DNA of 64,000 bases from an uncultured Clostridia bacterium (lineage in GTDB: Bacteria; Bacillota; Clostridia; Christensenellales; Borkfalkiaceae): assembly GCA_947087265.1 (NCBI GenBank), contig CAMUBY010000003.1, forward strand, positions 84,372 to 148,371, given 5' to 3'. The notes beneath the pieces are model-generated. The model saw nothing but the letters and a program-made list of their open reading frames with translations, ran no database searches and was not told where the DNA came from. Shown here piece by piece: positions 17,010 through 25,943 of the stretch (position 1 is its first letter; each line of letters begins with the position of its first letter). A program made the translations under genes and the position numbers.

Positions 17010-18527
17010 ATGACAGAAACGGATTTTTTGAAACTCCAGAACGGAACGGACGTCCGCGGCACCGCAATCCAAACGGCGAGCGAACCCGTGACGCTCACCG
17101 ACGAAGCCGTGCTTGCAATCGCAAAGGCGTTCTGTGTATGGGCGGCGAAAAAAACGGGGAAATCTTCGCCGACGGTTGCCGTCGGGCACGATTCCCGTCT
17201 TTCCGCAAACCGCATTTGCGCGCTGGCAGAACAGGGTATTTGTTCGTGCGGAGGCAACGTGATACTTACGGGTCTTTCCTCCACCCCATCCATGTTTATG
17301 CTGTTGCAGGAAGATTTCGGTGCGGACGCTTCGATTATGATTACCGCAAGCCACTTGCCCTACCAGAAAAACGGCTTGAAATTCTTTTTGAAAACGGGCG
17401 GTTTGGAGAGCAGCGAAGTCAAAGAAGTACTCACCCTTGCGGCAAGCGGAAATTTCCCCGAAGGAAACGGAACGGCAACCGAAAAGCCCTATCTTGCAAA
17501 ATATGCCGCAGATTTGGTGGAGAAAGTGCGCAAGTCGTGCGGAAAAGAAAAACCCCTTTCGGGCAAAAAAATTCTTGTGGACGCAGGGAACGGCGCAGGC
17601 GGATTTTATGCCGACCTCGTGTTGAAACCGCTCGGCGCGGATACGGCTGGTTCGCAGTTTTTAGAGCCGAATGGTAATTTCCCCAACCACATTCCCAACC
17701 CCGAAAACGCCGAGGCGATGAAATCCGTCTGCGAGGCGGTAAAAAAACACCGCGCAGACTTCGGAATTATCTTCGATACGGACGTAGACCGCGCGGGCGC
17801 GGTTTCGAGCAGCGGCGAAGAAATCAACCGCAACCGCTTGATTGCCCTCATTTCGGCAATTCTTTTGGAAGAACAACAGGGCGCGTTCATAGTGACCGAC
17901 TCGGTGACGAGCGACGGACTGACGCAGTTCATCGAAAGCCGCGGCGGCAAACACCACCGCTTCAAACGCGGCTATAAAAACGTGATTAACGAAAGTATCC
18001 GCTTGAACGCGGAGGGCAAATATTCCCCCCTCGCCATAGAAACAAGCGGTCACGCCGCACTCAAAGAAAACCATTTTCTCGACGACGGCGCATATCTTGT
18101 AACTAGGCTTATCATCGCGCTTGCGAAGTGCTGTGAGGAAGGAAAAGATTTGCTCGACCTCATTTCGGACTTACCCGAAGCAAAAGAGACTTTGGAATTT
18201 CGCCCTACCTTCAAAGGCGACGTTGATTTCAAAACGCTCGGAAACGGCGTAATAGAAGATTTGAAACAGAGAGTACCCGACTATTCCGAGCTTTCGCTCG
18301 CACCGAACAATTACGAGGGCGTGCGGATAAACTTCGGGAAAGGCGCGGGCGACGGTTGGGCGTTGGTACGCATGAGCCTGCACGAACCGATTATGCCGAT
18401 TAACGTAGAAAGCAACGTGACGGGCGGAAGTCAAATCATTGCAAAAACGCTTTACGGGCTTTTGAAAAATTACTCTTTCCTAAATCTTGAACAAATCGAA
18501 ACAAAAATAAATCAGGGAGATAAATAG
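17010..18527 (+). CDS. Phosphomannomutase/phosphoglucomutase family enzyme
   Basis: The 505-residue protein belongs to the alpha-D-phosphohexomutase superfamily, which moves phosphate between C1 and C6 of hexose phosphates. The active-site serine loop is ITASHLPYQKNGLKFF (about residue 110), the metal loop is DTDVDRAGAV (about 257), the sugar-binding loop is ETSGHAALKEN (about 345), and the phosphate-binding region lies near the C-terminus. ASHLPY in place of ASHNP suggests a subgroup distinct from GlmM, which is present elsewhere in the window. AAGGA lies before the ATG. The stop is 2 bases before the transketolase start, so the two are co-translated. Confidence 0.88.
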   Translation: MTETDFLKLQNGTDVRGTAIQTASEPVTLTDEAVLAIAKAFCVWAAKKTGKSSPTVAVGHDSRLSANRICALAEQGICSCGGNVILTGLSSTPSMFMLLQEDFGADASIMITASHLPYQKNGLKFFLKTGGLESSEVKEVLTLAASGNFPEGNGTATEKPYLAKYAADLVEKVRKSCGKEKPLSGKKILVDAGNGAGGFYADLVLKPLGADTAGSQFLEPNGNFPNHIPNPENAEAMKSVCEAVKKHRADFGIIFDTDVDRAGAVSSSGEEINRNRLIALISAILLEEQQGAFIVTDSVTSDGLTQFIESRGGKHHRFKRGYKNVINESIRLNAEGKYSPLAIETSGHAALKENHFLDDGAYLVTRLIIALAKCCEEGKDLLDLISDLPEAKETLEFRPTFKGDVDFKTLGNGVIEDLKQRVPDYSELSLAPNNYEGVRINFGKGAGDGWALVRMSLHEPIMPINVESNVTGGSQIIAKTLYGLLKNYSFLNLEQIETKINQGDK

Positions 18528-18529
18528 AA

Positions 18530-20530
18530 ATGCAGCAAACAACGATTAACGCAATCCGCATTCTTTCGGCGGAAGCAATCCAAAAAGCAAATTCGGGTCA
18601 CCCGGGGCTTCCCCTCGGTTCCGCGCCGATTGGCTACACGCTCTTTCAGAATTTTCTGAAATTCAACAATTTGGACGTGAATTGGGATAACCGTGACCGC
18701 TTTATTCTTTCCGCAGGGCACGGCTCTATGCTCTACTATTCTCTCCTCTATCTTTACGGTTTCGGGCTGAACAAAAACGATTTGGCAACTTTCCGCCAAC
18801 TCGGTTCCAGAACGCCCGGTCATCCCGAATACGGTCAGACGCTCGGCGTAGAAACCACGACAGGTCCTCTCGGTCAGGGAATTGCCAACGCCGTGGGCAT
18901 GGCGGTTGCCGAAGCGCACTTGGCGGCGAAGTTCAACCGCAAGGGCTACCCTATCGTCGACCACTATACCTATGCGCTCTGCGGCGACGGCTGCCTCGAA
19001 GAAGGAATTTCCTATGAAGCGTGCTCGTTTGCAGGCGCGAACAATTTGGGCAAACTCATCGTATTTTACGACGATAACGACATTACGATTGAGGGCAACA
19101 CGGATATTACCTTCAAAGAAGACGTTGCAAAACGCTTCGAGGCGCAGAATTGGCAGGTACTCAAAGTCGATTTGGTGAAAAAGCAAGACGACGTGAAATC
19201 GCTCTGCGGCGCGATTAAAAAAGCGCGCAGACAAAAGAAGAAACCCACGCTTATTATCTGCAAAACTCATATCGGTTACGGCTCGCCCTTGGAAGGAAGC
19301 GAAAAATGCCACGGCGCGCCCCTCGGCGCGGAAAACGTGCAAAAGACAAAAGAAACTTTGGGTTGGACGTGCGAAGAACCTTTTGAAGTGCCTTGGGAAG
19401 TACTGAAACACACTTCCGCACCCGGCGCAAAGGGCGCAAAACTCGAACAGGACTGGAAAAACCTGTTCGCGAAGTACCAGCAACATTACCCCGAACTCGC
19501 AAAAGAATATCTGGCGGCAATGAGCGGCGAACTGCCCGAACTCGAAAATATCGAAGGACTGTTCGATTTTGAAACGCCCTCGGCGACACGCCAATCCTCC
19601 TCCGCCATTCTCAATAAAATTTCCGCGCTCGTACCCTCGCTCGTCGGCGGCAGCGCAGACCTCGCTCCTTCCAACCTGACGCAGATGAAGGATACGGACA
19701 CCGTGAAATACGGCGACTTCTCCCCCGCAAATTATGCAGGCAGAAACATTCACTTCGGTATCCGCGAACACGCGATGGCGGCGATTGCCAACGGCATTCA
19801 GTTGCACGGAGGCTTGCGTTGCTTCTGCTCCACTTTCTTCATCTTTACTGATTACTGCAAGAACGCGATGCGCCTTTCCGCGCTCATGAATATTCCCGTC
19901 ATGTATATTCTGACGCACGATTCCATCGGTGTGGGCGAAGACGGACCGACGCACCAGCCCGTAGAACAGCTCATCGGGCTGCGCTCCATTCCGAACATGA
20001 AAGTCTATCGCCCTGCGGACGGCAAAGAAACGGCGGCGGCATGGATTTCCGCCCTCACGGGCACGGCGCCCACCGCGCTGGTACTCAGCAGACAAACCCT
20101 TCCGCAGTACGCAAAGAGCGGTTTGGGCGCGTTGAAAGGCGGTTATATCCTCGAAGACTGCAAAGGCAGACCCGACATTCTTCTGATTGCAAGCGGCTCG
20201 GAAGTGGAACAGTGCATAGCGGCAAAAGCCGAACTGCACAAGGAAGGCTTGAAAGTACGCGTTGTTTCCATGCCCTGCATCGAAGAATTTGAAAAGCAGG
20301 ATAAAAAATACAAAGACAGCGTACTGCCCCCCGCCGTGAAAGCAAGAGTGTGCGTAGAAGCCGGCTCGCCTTACAGCTGGTACAAATATGCGGGAGATTA
20401 CGGCGAAATTATTGCGATGTCTACCTTCGGCGCAAGCGCGCCCGGACCCGTACTATTCAAAAAATTCGGCTTTACCGTAGAAAATATCGTAGAAAAAGCC
20501 AAGAAGAGTTTGGATAAAGTAGAAGACTAA
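18530..20530 (+). CDS. tkt: Transketolase
   Basis: The 666-residue thiamine-diphosphate enzyme transfers two-carbon units in the non-oxidative pentose phosphate pathway. The N-terminus has KANSGHPGLPLGSAP and FILSAGHGSMLYYSLLYL. The TPP/metal segment GDGCLEEGISYEACSFAG lies near residue 152 and DDNDITIEGNT near 180. The pyrimidine domain carries HFGIREHAMAAIANG near 410 and THDSIGVGEDGPTHQPVEQL near 463. Length is normal for a full transketolase. A GGGAGA site precedes the ATG. A strong hairpin terminator follows the stop. Confidence 0.96.
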   Translation: MQQTTINAIRILSAEAIQKANSGHPGLPLGSAPIGYTLFQNFLKFNNLDVNWDNRDRFILSAGHGSMLYYSLLYLYGFGLNKNDLATFRQLGSRTPGHPEYGQTLGVETTTGPLGQGIANAVGMAVAEAHLAAKFNRKGYPIVDHYTYALCGDGCLEEGISYEACSFAGANNLGKLIVFYDDNDITIEGNTDITFKEDVAKRFEAQNWQVLKVDLVKKQDDVKSLCGAIKKARRQKKKPTLIICKTHIGYGSPLEGSEKCHGAPLGAENVQKTKETLGWTCEEPFEVPWEVLKHTSAPGAKGAKLEQDWKNLFAKYQQHYPELAKEYLAAMSGELPELENIEGLFDFETPSATRQSSSAILNKISALVPSLVGGSADLAPSNLTQMKDTDTVKYGDFSPANYAGRNIHFGIREHAMAAIANGIQLHGGLRCFCSTFFIFTDYCKNAMRLSALMNIPVMYILTHDSIGVGEDGPTHQPVEQLIGLRSIPNMKVYRPADGKETAAAWISALTGTAPTALVLSRQTLPQYAKSGLGALKGGYILEDCKGRPDILLIASGSEVEQCIAAKAELHKEGLKVRVVSMPCIEEFEKQDKKYKDSVLPPAVKARVCVEAGSPYSWYKYAGDYGEIIAMSTFGASAPGPVLFKKFGFTVENIVEKAKKSLDKVED

Positions 20531-20546
20531 TCTCGTTTCGGATTAT

Positions 20547-20580
20547 GCGCCGCGCTCATTCTTCTGCGCGGCGCTTTCAT
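20547..20580 (+). terminator. Terminator of tkt
   Basis: A 9-bp GC stem (GCGCCGCGC and complement) with a 10-base loop is followed by TTTCATTAT, starting 17 bases after the tkt stop. Confidence 0.75.
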
Positions 20581-20589
20581 TATCATATT

Positions 20590-21240
20590 ATGGAAAAACT
20601 GAAAACAATCAAGGGTGCGATTTTCGATTTGGACGGCACTCTTTTAGATTCGCTCGGAGCATGGTCGGAAATCGACCGCAAATTTTTTGCAAAACGGAAC
20701 ATTCCGCTTCCGCCCGACTATTCGCAGGCAGTGAAACATTTATACTTAAAGGAAGCGGCGGAATACACCGTCCGCAGATTCGGACTCCGTGAATCGAGCG
20801 ATGACATCGTTGCGGAATGGAAAGCGATGACGCAGGAATTTTACGACCGCGAAGTAACGCTGAAACCGTTTGCAAAAGAATATTTACAGCGCCTGAAAGA
20901 ACGCGGCGTGAAAACGGGAATTGCCACTTCGTCCAGTCCCGAACTCTTTACCCCTGCGTTGCGGCGTTGCGGCGTAGCAGAGTTTTTTTCCGTGACCGTC
21001 ACTTCCGATGAAGTGGGACGCGGAAAAAACTATCCCGATATTTATCTGGAAACCGCGCGCAGGCTGGGGCTTGAAAAGGAACACTGCGCCGTTTTTGAAG
21101 ACCTTTCCACCGCCGTAAAATGTGCGCACGACGCGGGTTTTTATAGCGTTGCGGTGTACGATAAACTCTCCGCGCACGAAACGCCTTTCCTGGAAACGCA
21201 CTCCGATTTGTTCATCCGCTCCTTTGCAGAATTGCCTTAA
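20590..21240 (+). CDS. HAD-superfamily hydrolase, beta-phosphoglucomutase-like
   Basis: The 216-residue cytoplasmic enzyme has the HAD motifs: I is IFDLDGTLLDSLG with the nucleophile Asp and acid/base Asp, II is IATSSSPE near residue 110, and the motif III/IV region is GRGKNYPDIY with VFEDLSTAV near 165. A helical cap sits after motif I. It is a sugar-phosphate phosphatase or phosphoglucomutase-type enzyme; the substrate cannot be fixed. The longer frame from 20545 would start within the tkt terminator, so I use ATG 20590. That ATG has no clear ribosome-binding site, and I see no good promoter after the terminator, so its expression signal is unclear. Confidence 0.85.
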   Translation: MEKLKTIKGAIFDLDGTLLDSLGAWSEIDRKFFAKRNIPLPPDYSQAVKHLYLKEAAEYTVRRFGLRESSDDIVAEWKAMTQEFYDREVTLKPFAKEYLQRLKERGVKTGIATSSSPELFTPALRRCGVAEFFSVTVTSDEVGRGKNYPDIYLETARRLGLEKEHCAVFEDLSTAVKCAHDAGFYSVAVYDKLSAHETPFLETHSDLFIRSFAELP

Positions 21241-21259
21241 ACGATTTTGTGAATAACTC

Positions 21260-21289
21260 TTGACATTTACGGCATATTTCAATTATAAT
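21260..21289 (+). promoter_or_regulatory. Promoter of the zinc-ribbon membrane protein gene
   Basis: Consensus TTGACA and TATAAT with an 18-base spacer, 28 bases before the ATG. Confidence 0.8.
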
Positions 21290-21317
21290 AAAAATAAGAT
21301 AACAAAGGAGAAAAATT

Positions 21318-21704
21318 ATGTTCTGTACAAAATGCGGAAAAGAAATTCCCGAAGAAGCAAAATTCTGCCCCCACTGCGGAGCAAGCACGAACGGCGAACC
21401 CCAGCCGAACGCAAACCGTGATACGTATTTTACGCCCCCTCCCGCGCCGCGTTATCAGCAGCAGCCCGCCCAGCAGACGCAGGAAACGAATACGATGGCA
21501 ATCGTCGGTTTCGTACTTTCCTTCTTTATTACGATTGCAGGTTTGATTTGTTCGATTATCGGGTATCGCAATGCCGACTCGCAATACGGCGGAAACGGTA
21601 AGGGTTTGGCGCTTGCAGGCATTATCATCAGTGCAATCAGCATGGTGATTGCGTTTGTTTGCGTGATTGTCGTGATTTCTTTTGCAGGTTATTATCATTA
21701 TTAA
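21318..21704 (+). CDS. Zinc-ribbon plus DUF4190-like small membrane protein
   Basis: The 128-residue protein begins with a zinc ribbon (CTKCG and CPHCG, four cysteines within the first 20 residues). A Pro/Gln-rich linker follows, and then two membrane helices in a DUF4190-like region (MAIVGFVLSFFITIAGLICS and LALAGIIISAISMVIAFVCV). Such proteins are common and uncharacterised in Firmicutes; the ribbon may lie in the cytoplasm and sense or scaffold. AAAGGAG precedes the ATG by 6 bases. The gene is alone between a consensus promoter and a terminator. Confidence 0.85.
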   Translation: MFCTKCGKEIPEEAKFCPHCGASTNGEPQPNANRDTYFTPPPAPRYQQQPAQQTQETNTMAIVGFVLSFFITIAGLICSIIGYRNADSQYGGNGKGLALAGIIISAISMVIAFVCVIVVISFAGYYHY

Positions 21705-21715
21705 AATACGTACCA

Positions 21716-21747
21716 AAAAGGCTTCCCGAATTTCGGGAAGCCTTTTT
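21716..21747. terminator. Bidirectional terminator between the zinc-ribbon gene and gpsA
   Basis: GGCTTCCCGAA pairs with its complement and is flanked by AAAAA and TTTTTT, so it works for both converging genes. Confidence 0.85.
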
Positions 21748-21757
21748 TGTTGCTCTT

Positions 21758-22729
21758 TTATTCGAGCTCCGATTTGATTCTGCGATTAAACAGTTTGCCG
21801 ATTTCGTCGCGGCAGCGTTTTTCATCGTCGCCCCAGCCGAAGCAGACGTGATAAACCGCGTCGGTAATGGGAAGTTCTACATTATACTTTTTGCCGAGAA
21901 AGCGAATGGCTTTGGAAGTCGCAACGCCCTCCGCAAGTTTTTCAAAACGCTGCCCTTTGGCAAGGCTCTCGCCGTATTGGCGGTTATGCGAATAGGGAGA
22001 AAACAGCGTGGTTTCATAATCGCCGAGGTGCGCAAGCCCGTAAGCGGAAAGTTCGTTTCCGCCCATTGCCTTGATTAGAGTGGCAACCTCCCTTGCGCCG
22101 CGCGTCATAAGCGGACCTTTAAGGGAAGGACAAACAACGTCGAGCGCGCCTGCCGCAATGCCCATTACGTTTTTCGCCGCCGCCCCGATTTCCGTGCCGA
22201 TTAAATCGTTTCCGTAATAGAAACGAATGAGTTTACTCTTGAACTGGTGCACGAGTCTGTGCTTTAATTTTTCGTTTGCGGAATCAATGACCATACAGTT
22301 CGGTTCGCCCTTGACGAAACTCTGAATGTGCCCGGGACCCACCCAAACCGCGATATTTTCGGGGGAAACGCCGCTCTCGATAAGCACTTCCGAAAGCCGC
22401 TTGCCCGTATCGACCTCAATTCCCTTCATGCAGAGAATAAAGTTCTTCTCCGCAATATCATATGAGGCTACCTGTTGCATGAAACCGCGCAAACCCTGCG
22501 CGCTGATGGAAATGACAACGGCTTCCGCGCGCCCGACCGCTTCTTGCAAATTGCAGGTAAGCGTAATTTTTTTATCGAGCGAAACGTATTCGTTCCGACC
22601 CGTCTGTTTTAAGATTTGGTATGAGTAACCGTCTTCGGGACCCCAAGAATAAACTTCGTGCCCGATACCGCTTAAATACCAGGCAATAAAAGAGCCCCAT
22701 CTTCCGCAACCCAATACGGAAATTTTCAT
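21758..22729 (-). CDS. gpsA: NAD(P)H-dependent glycerol-3-phosphate dehydrogenase
   Basis: The 323-residue enzyme reduces dihydroxyacetone phosphate to sn-glycerol-3-phosphate for phospholipid synthesis. The dinucleotide motif is ISVLGCGRWGSFIAWYLS at the N-terminus. The KGIEVDTGKRLSEV and VGPGHIQSFVKGEPN segments (the latter usually GPSFA-like) follow, then EIGAAAKNVMGIAAGALD with the catalytic Lys, and HLGDYETTLFSPYSHNRQYG. The GPGHIQ sequence differs from the usual GPSHAEE/GPTFA, pointing to a clostridial subgroup. I use ATG 22729 (AGAGG 6 bases upstream); the longer frame would overlap recR. It ends the mrnC-to-gpsA operon. Confidence 0.9.
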   Translation of the reverse strand: MKISVLGCGRWGSFIAWYLSGIGHEVYSWGPEDGYSYQILKQTGRNEYVSLDKKITLTCNLQEAVGRAEAVVISISAQGLRGFMQQVASYDIAEKNFILCMKGIEVDTGKRLSEVLIESGVSPENIAVWVGPGHIQSFVKGEPNCMVIDSANEKLKHRLVHQFKSKLIRFYYGNDLIGTEIGAAAKNVMGIAAGALDVVCPSLKGPLMTRGAREVATLIKAMGGNELSAYGLAHLGDYETTLFSPYSHNRQYGESLAKGQRFEKLAEGVATSKAIRFLGKKYNVELPITDAVYHVCFGWGDDEKRCRDEIGKLFNRRIKSELE

Positions 22730-22742
22730 TGTATTCCTCTCT

Positions 22743-23336
22743 TTATAATACTTTGCGTTCCAAAAGTGCGCGGGCAAGCGTCACTTCGTCGGCATATTCG
22801 AGTTCCGAGCCTATCGGCACGCCGCGCGAAATGCGCGTCACCTTAATGCCGAGCGGTTTCAGAAGTTTTGCAAGATACATGGCGGTAGCTTCGCCCTCTA
22901 CGTCGGGATTTGTCGCCATAATCACTTCGCTCACGCCGCCCTCGTTCACGCGAAGCAAAAGTTCTTTTATCCGGATATCGTTGGGCGTAACGCCGTTCAT
23001 CGGGTCGATGACTCCGTGCAGAACATGATAAACGCCCTTATATTCATGCACTTTTTCTAAAGCGATGACGTCTTTCGGCTCCTTCACCACGCAGATAACC
23101 GATTTATCGCGTTTTTTACAGATTTCACAGACTTCTTCTTCCGTAAAGTTACCGCAGACCTTGCAAAAACGCACTTTCCGCTTGACGCCGAGAATCGCCT
23201 CGGCAAAGGCGTGCGCCTCGCTTTCCGTCATGTTGATAACGCGGTAAGCATAACGCTGTGCGGTCTTTTTCCCCACGCCGGGGAGTTTTGAAAACTCGTT
23301 CATGAGCCTGCCGATAGGCTCGATAAAGACTTCCAC
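22743..23336 (-). CDS. recR: Recombination mediator protein RecR
   Basis: The 197-residue protein acts with RecF/RecO to load RecA at gaps. It has the N-terminal helix-hairpin-helix ([16 protein letters not shown]), a four-cysteine zinc finger ([18 protein letters not shown], residues 57-74) and a Toprim domain ([12 protein letters not shown] and [17 protein letters not shown]). The start is a GTG directly after the ybaB stop, with GGAGGG 9 bases upstream inside the end of ybaB. The dnaX-ybaB-recR order is the classic bacterial arrangement. Confidence 0.96.
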   Translation of the reverse strand: MEVFIEPIGRLMNEFSKLPGVGKKTAQRYAYRVINMTESEAHAFAEAILGVKRKVRFCKVCGNFTEEEVCEICKKRDKSVICVVKEPKDVIALEKVHEYKGVYHVLHGVIDPMNGVTPNDIRIKELLLRVNEGGVSEVIMATNPDVEGEATAMYLAKLLKPLGIKVTRISRGVPIGSELEYADEVTLARALLERKVL

Positions 23337-23672
23337 TTACAAAAGCCCTCCGCCCATCGCGCCGAATTTACCCATCTTTTCCTGATAGACTTCGTCCGCC
23401 TTTTTATAGCCGTCCAGAATGGCGGCCATAATCAAATCTTCGAGCATTTCTTCGTCCTCGGGGTCGATAACCGATTTGTCGATTTCGATTCCGTCAATGA
23501 TTTTTTTCGCGTTCATGTACACGACGACCGCCTCGCCGCCCGAAGTACCTACGATTTCCCATTCGTCGAGGAGTTTCTCCGTTTCTTTCATCTCCTCCTG
23601 CATCTTCTGCGCCTGTTTCATGAGGTTCTGCATTCCTGCGCCGCCCATGCCGCCTTTATTAAATCCAGCCAT
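23337..23672 (-). CDS. YbaB/EbfC nucleoid-associated protein
   Basis: The 111-residue protein binds DNA as a dimer and bends or bridges it. It shows the YbaB pattern: a Gly/Met-rich start (FNKGGMGGAGMQNLMKQAQK), a long amphipathic helix, then VGTSGGEAVVVYMNAKK and the acidic helix DPEDEEMLEDLIMAAILDGYKKADE. AAGGAG precedes the ATG. It lies between dnaX (36 bases away) and recR (directly adjoining). Confidence 0.95.
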   Translation of the reverse strand: MAGFNKGGMGGAGMQNLMKQAQKMQEEMKETEKLLDEWEIVGTSGGEAVVVYMNAKKIIDGIEIDKSVIDPEDEEMLEDLIMAAILDGYKKADEVYQEKMGKFGAMGGGLL

Positions 23673-23708
23673 ATCTGTCTCCTTATTCTTATTCCGAACT
23701 TTTACGCT

Positions 23709-25361
23709 TTATTTGATTTCTACGGGATAATCGGAAAAATCCTCTTTTAACTGAGATACCGCGTCCGCATTTTCTTTCTTCGTTGAACTTGCACGGCGCA
23801 CTTCAAATTCAGTGATACCGATAAGTGCAAACGTATCCGCCATGGTCTTTCGGGGCTCTTCGCGCGAGAGCATACGGAATACCGTATCGCTTTCCGTCGT
23901 AAGTACGAGCAGTTTTCCTTCATAGCAAGCCGCTAAATCGGAACACATGGTGAACAGCACGCCGTTTTTACTCGTCTTGCGGAGCGTTCTCATAAATTTC
24001 CCGAACGCTACTTCCGCCGTCATTTCCTCTGTGCTTTCCGTTTTCCCTACCAAAGCGGGTTTCTCTGGTTTTTCTTCCGCGCGCAGCGGTTCCTCGGGTG
24101 CGTCCCAGACGGGTTCTTCCGAAAACGGAGGCACTTCCTCTGCGCCGCCATTCCGCTCGGCTGTTTTCGGCGCGGGCGGTTCGTCGAGAACGGGAAACCC
24201 TTGGAGCGGCATCGGCGTTGCTGCGAGCAAATCTTCGAGCCGCTTCACCCGAACGAGAAGCGCGTCGATATCGTATTCCGTTTCGGGCATAGAAATCCGC
24301 ATGATTGCCGCTTCCAACGCAATCCGCGGCGAGGAAGCGAAACGGAGTTCGTTTTCCGTTTTGGATAAAATTTCGGTAGCGCGGAGCACTGCTCTGCCGT
24401 CTGCCGCGGTTGCGATTTCCTTGACTTTTGCAAATAAATCTTTGGGCAGCGCAAGCAGTTTTTCGGCGTTGGAACAGGTTTTCGCCACCGTAATCTGCCT
24501 GAGTAGTTCGAGCAAATCGCGCACCAAAACGCCGACCGCTTTCCCCTCCGCAAGTAAATTTTCCGTAACAAACAGCGCGGTGGGCATATCGGCGGAGAGC
24601 ATAGCCGAAACCAGCTTCGCCGTCGTGTTAAAATCTGCCGTGCCGAGCGCGGCGGTTACCGCCGCATAGGTGAGTTTATCCGAATACGCAATACAGGTTT
24701 CTGCAATGGAGAGCATATCTCTGTCGCTCCCGGCGCCTGCGCGCGCGATGGCGGAAACAGCTTCGTCCTCGTACGGCTTGCCGATTTCTTTTAAGATACT
24801 CTTTAAGTGCGCTTCCAAATCTTCGGCGGGAATAAGTTTGAAATCCAACCGCATACAGCGCGACAAAATCGTCGCGGGAATTTTGTGCGGTTCGGTAGTC
24901 GCTAAAATAAAAATAGCGTGCGCGGGCGGTTCTTCGAGCGTCTTTAACAGCGCGTTATATGCGCTGTCCGTGAGCATATGAACTTCGTCGATGATATAAA
25001 CTTTATACTTTCCCGTAACGGGCGGATATTGCACTTTTTCGCGCAAGTCGCGCATTTCGTTGACCCCGTTGTTGGACGCCGCGTCGATTTCCACAACGTC
25101 GAGCGAGCCCTCCGCAAGCGCCTTGCAAGAAGCGCATTTTCCGCAGGGCGAACCGTTCTTCGGTTTTTCGCAGTTTACGGCGCGCGCGAAGATACGCGCA
25201 ACGCTCGTCTTTCCCGTGCCGCGCGGTCCGCAGAATAAATACGCGTGCCCGACCGAGCCCGTCTTAATTTGGTTTTCGAGTACCTGAACAACATGTTCCT
25301 GCCGAATCATTTTATCGAACGAATCGGGGCGGAATCTGCGGTATAACGAAACGTGCGCCAT
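23709..25361 (-). CDS. dnaX: DNA polymerase III gamma/tau subunit
   Basis: The 550-residue clamp-loader ATPase has Walker A GPRGTGKT near residue 45, a zinc module starting CGKCASC, the Walker B/DExH segment IIDEVHMLTDSAYNALLKTLEEPP and the sensor SRCMRLDFK. After the AAA+ and collar domains (to about residue 360) comes a Pro/Glu-rich linker (about 380-440), then a short C-terminal domain like that of bacterial tau. I saw no obvious slippery site for programmed frameshifting. AAGGAG precedes the ATG, 9 bases after the sigma factor stop. Confidence 0.95.
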   Translation of the reverse strand: MAHVSLYRRFRPDSFDKMIRQEHVVQVLENQIKTGSVGHAYLFCGPRGTGKTSVARIFARAVNCEKPKNGSPCGKCASCKALAEGSLDVVEIDAASNNGVNEMRDLREKVQYPPVTGKYKVYIIDEVHMLTDSAYNALLKTLEEPPAHAIFILATTEPHKIPATILSRCMRLDFKLIPAEDLEAHLKSILKEIGKPYEDEAVSAIARAGAGSDRDMLSIAETCIAYSDKLTYAAVTAALGTADFNTTAKLVSAMLSADMPTALFVTENLLAEGKAVGVLVRDLLELLRQITVAKTCSNAEKLLALPKDLFAKVKEIATAADGRAVLRATEILSKTENELRFASSPRIALEAAIMRISMPETEYDIDALLVRVKRLEDLLAATPMPLQGFPVLDEPPAPKTAERNGGAEEVPPFSEEPVWDAPEEPLRAEEKPEKPALVGKTESTEEMTAEVAFGKFMRTLRKTSKNGVLFTMCSDLAACYEGKLLVLTTESDTVFRMLSREEPRKTMADTFALIGITEFEVRRASSTKKENADAVSQLKEDFSDYPVEIK

Positions 25362-25370
25362 AGTTTCTCC

Positions 25371-25943
25371 TTACTCCGTCATGCGGCGGTCTGTAAACGC
25401 CTTCTGTAATTTCTTTTTGGCCCGCGAAAGCGCGTTGTCTACGCTCTTGGAGTCCTTTCCTGCAATCTCCGCGATTTCCGCATAACTCAATCCTTCCAGA
25501 TACATCGTTACCACGCGGAACTCGAAATCGGAGAGTTCTTTCATAAGTTTGCGGTTGAGTTCGGCACGCGATTCTCCGTCGATGAGGAAATCTTCGGGGG
25601 TATCTCCGCCCGAGAGATTATCGAAATCGAACGCGGAACCCTCCTCCGTCTTGGGCTTTTTGCCCGCAGCACGCAATACGTCGTAAATGCGGCGCGTCAC
25701 GCACAGATAGGCGAAGTTCTTAAAACTCTTGCCCGACTCGCTTCGGTACGCGCCGATAGCGCCGTACAGACCAATCATGCCTTCCTGCACCAAATCCTCG
25801 GTTTCGCCGCCCTCTAAAAAAAACTGCCGCGCACGCGCACGCACCGCGCTCTTGTAGCGGAGCAGAATTTCCTCCGCCGCGCCGCCGTCGCCCCGCTGCG
25901 CCCGAAGAACGAGCGCTTCGTCCGTTTCACGCCTGCCTTGCAC
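25371..25943 (-). CDS. sigH: Sigma-70 family factor, SigH (Spo0H)-like
   Basis: The 190-residue protein matches the SigH group. Region 2 reads DLVQEGMIGLYGAIGAYRSESGKSFKNFAYLCVTRR (quoted in parts: DLVQEGMIGLYGAI and FKNFAYLCVTRRIYDVL), which contacts RNA polymerase and the -10 box. The region 4 helix-turn-helix near the C-terminus is LEGLSYAEIAEIAGKDSKSV. In Bacillus and Clostridia SigH drives early sporulation and stationary-phase genes. Position after mrnC and rlmB matches the B. subtilis order, minus rae1 (yacP). I chose the GTG at 25943 (AGGTGG just upstream), which overlaps rlmB by 17 bases; an ATG at 25976 would overlap by 50. Confidence 0.88.
   Translation of the reverse strand: MQGRRETDEALVLRAQRGDGGAAEEILLRYKSAVRARARQFFLEGGETEDLVQEGMIGLYGAIGAYRSESGKSFKNFAYLCVTRRIYDVLRAAGKKPKTEEGSAFDFDNLSGGDTPEDFLIDGESRAELNRKLMKELSDFEFRVVTMYLEGLSYAEIAEIAGKDSKSVDNALSRAKKKLQKAFTDRRMTE

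Noticed and set aside
18512..20239. 575-codon minus-strand frame opposite transketolase
   Set aside because: Cys/Phe/Arg-rich shadow of tkt without start signals.
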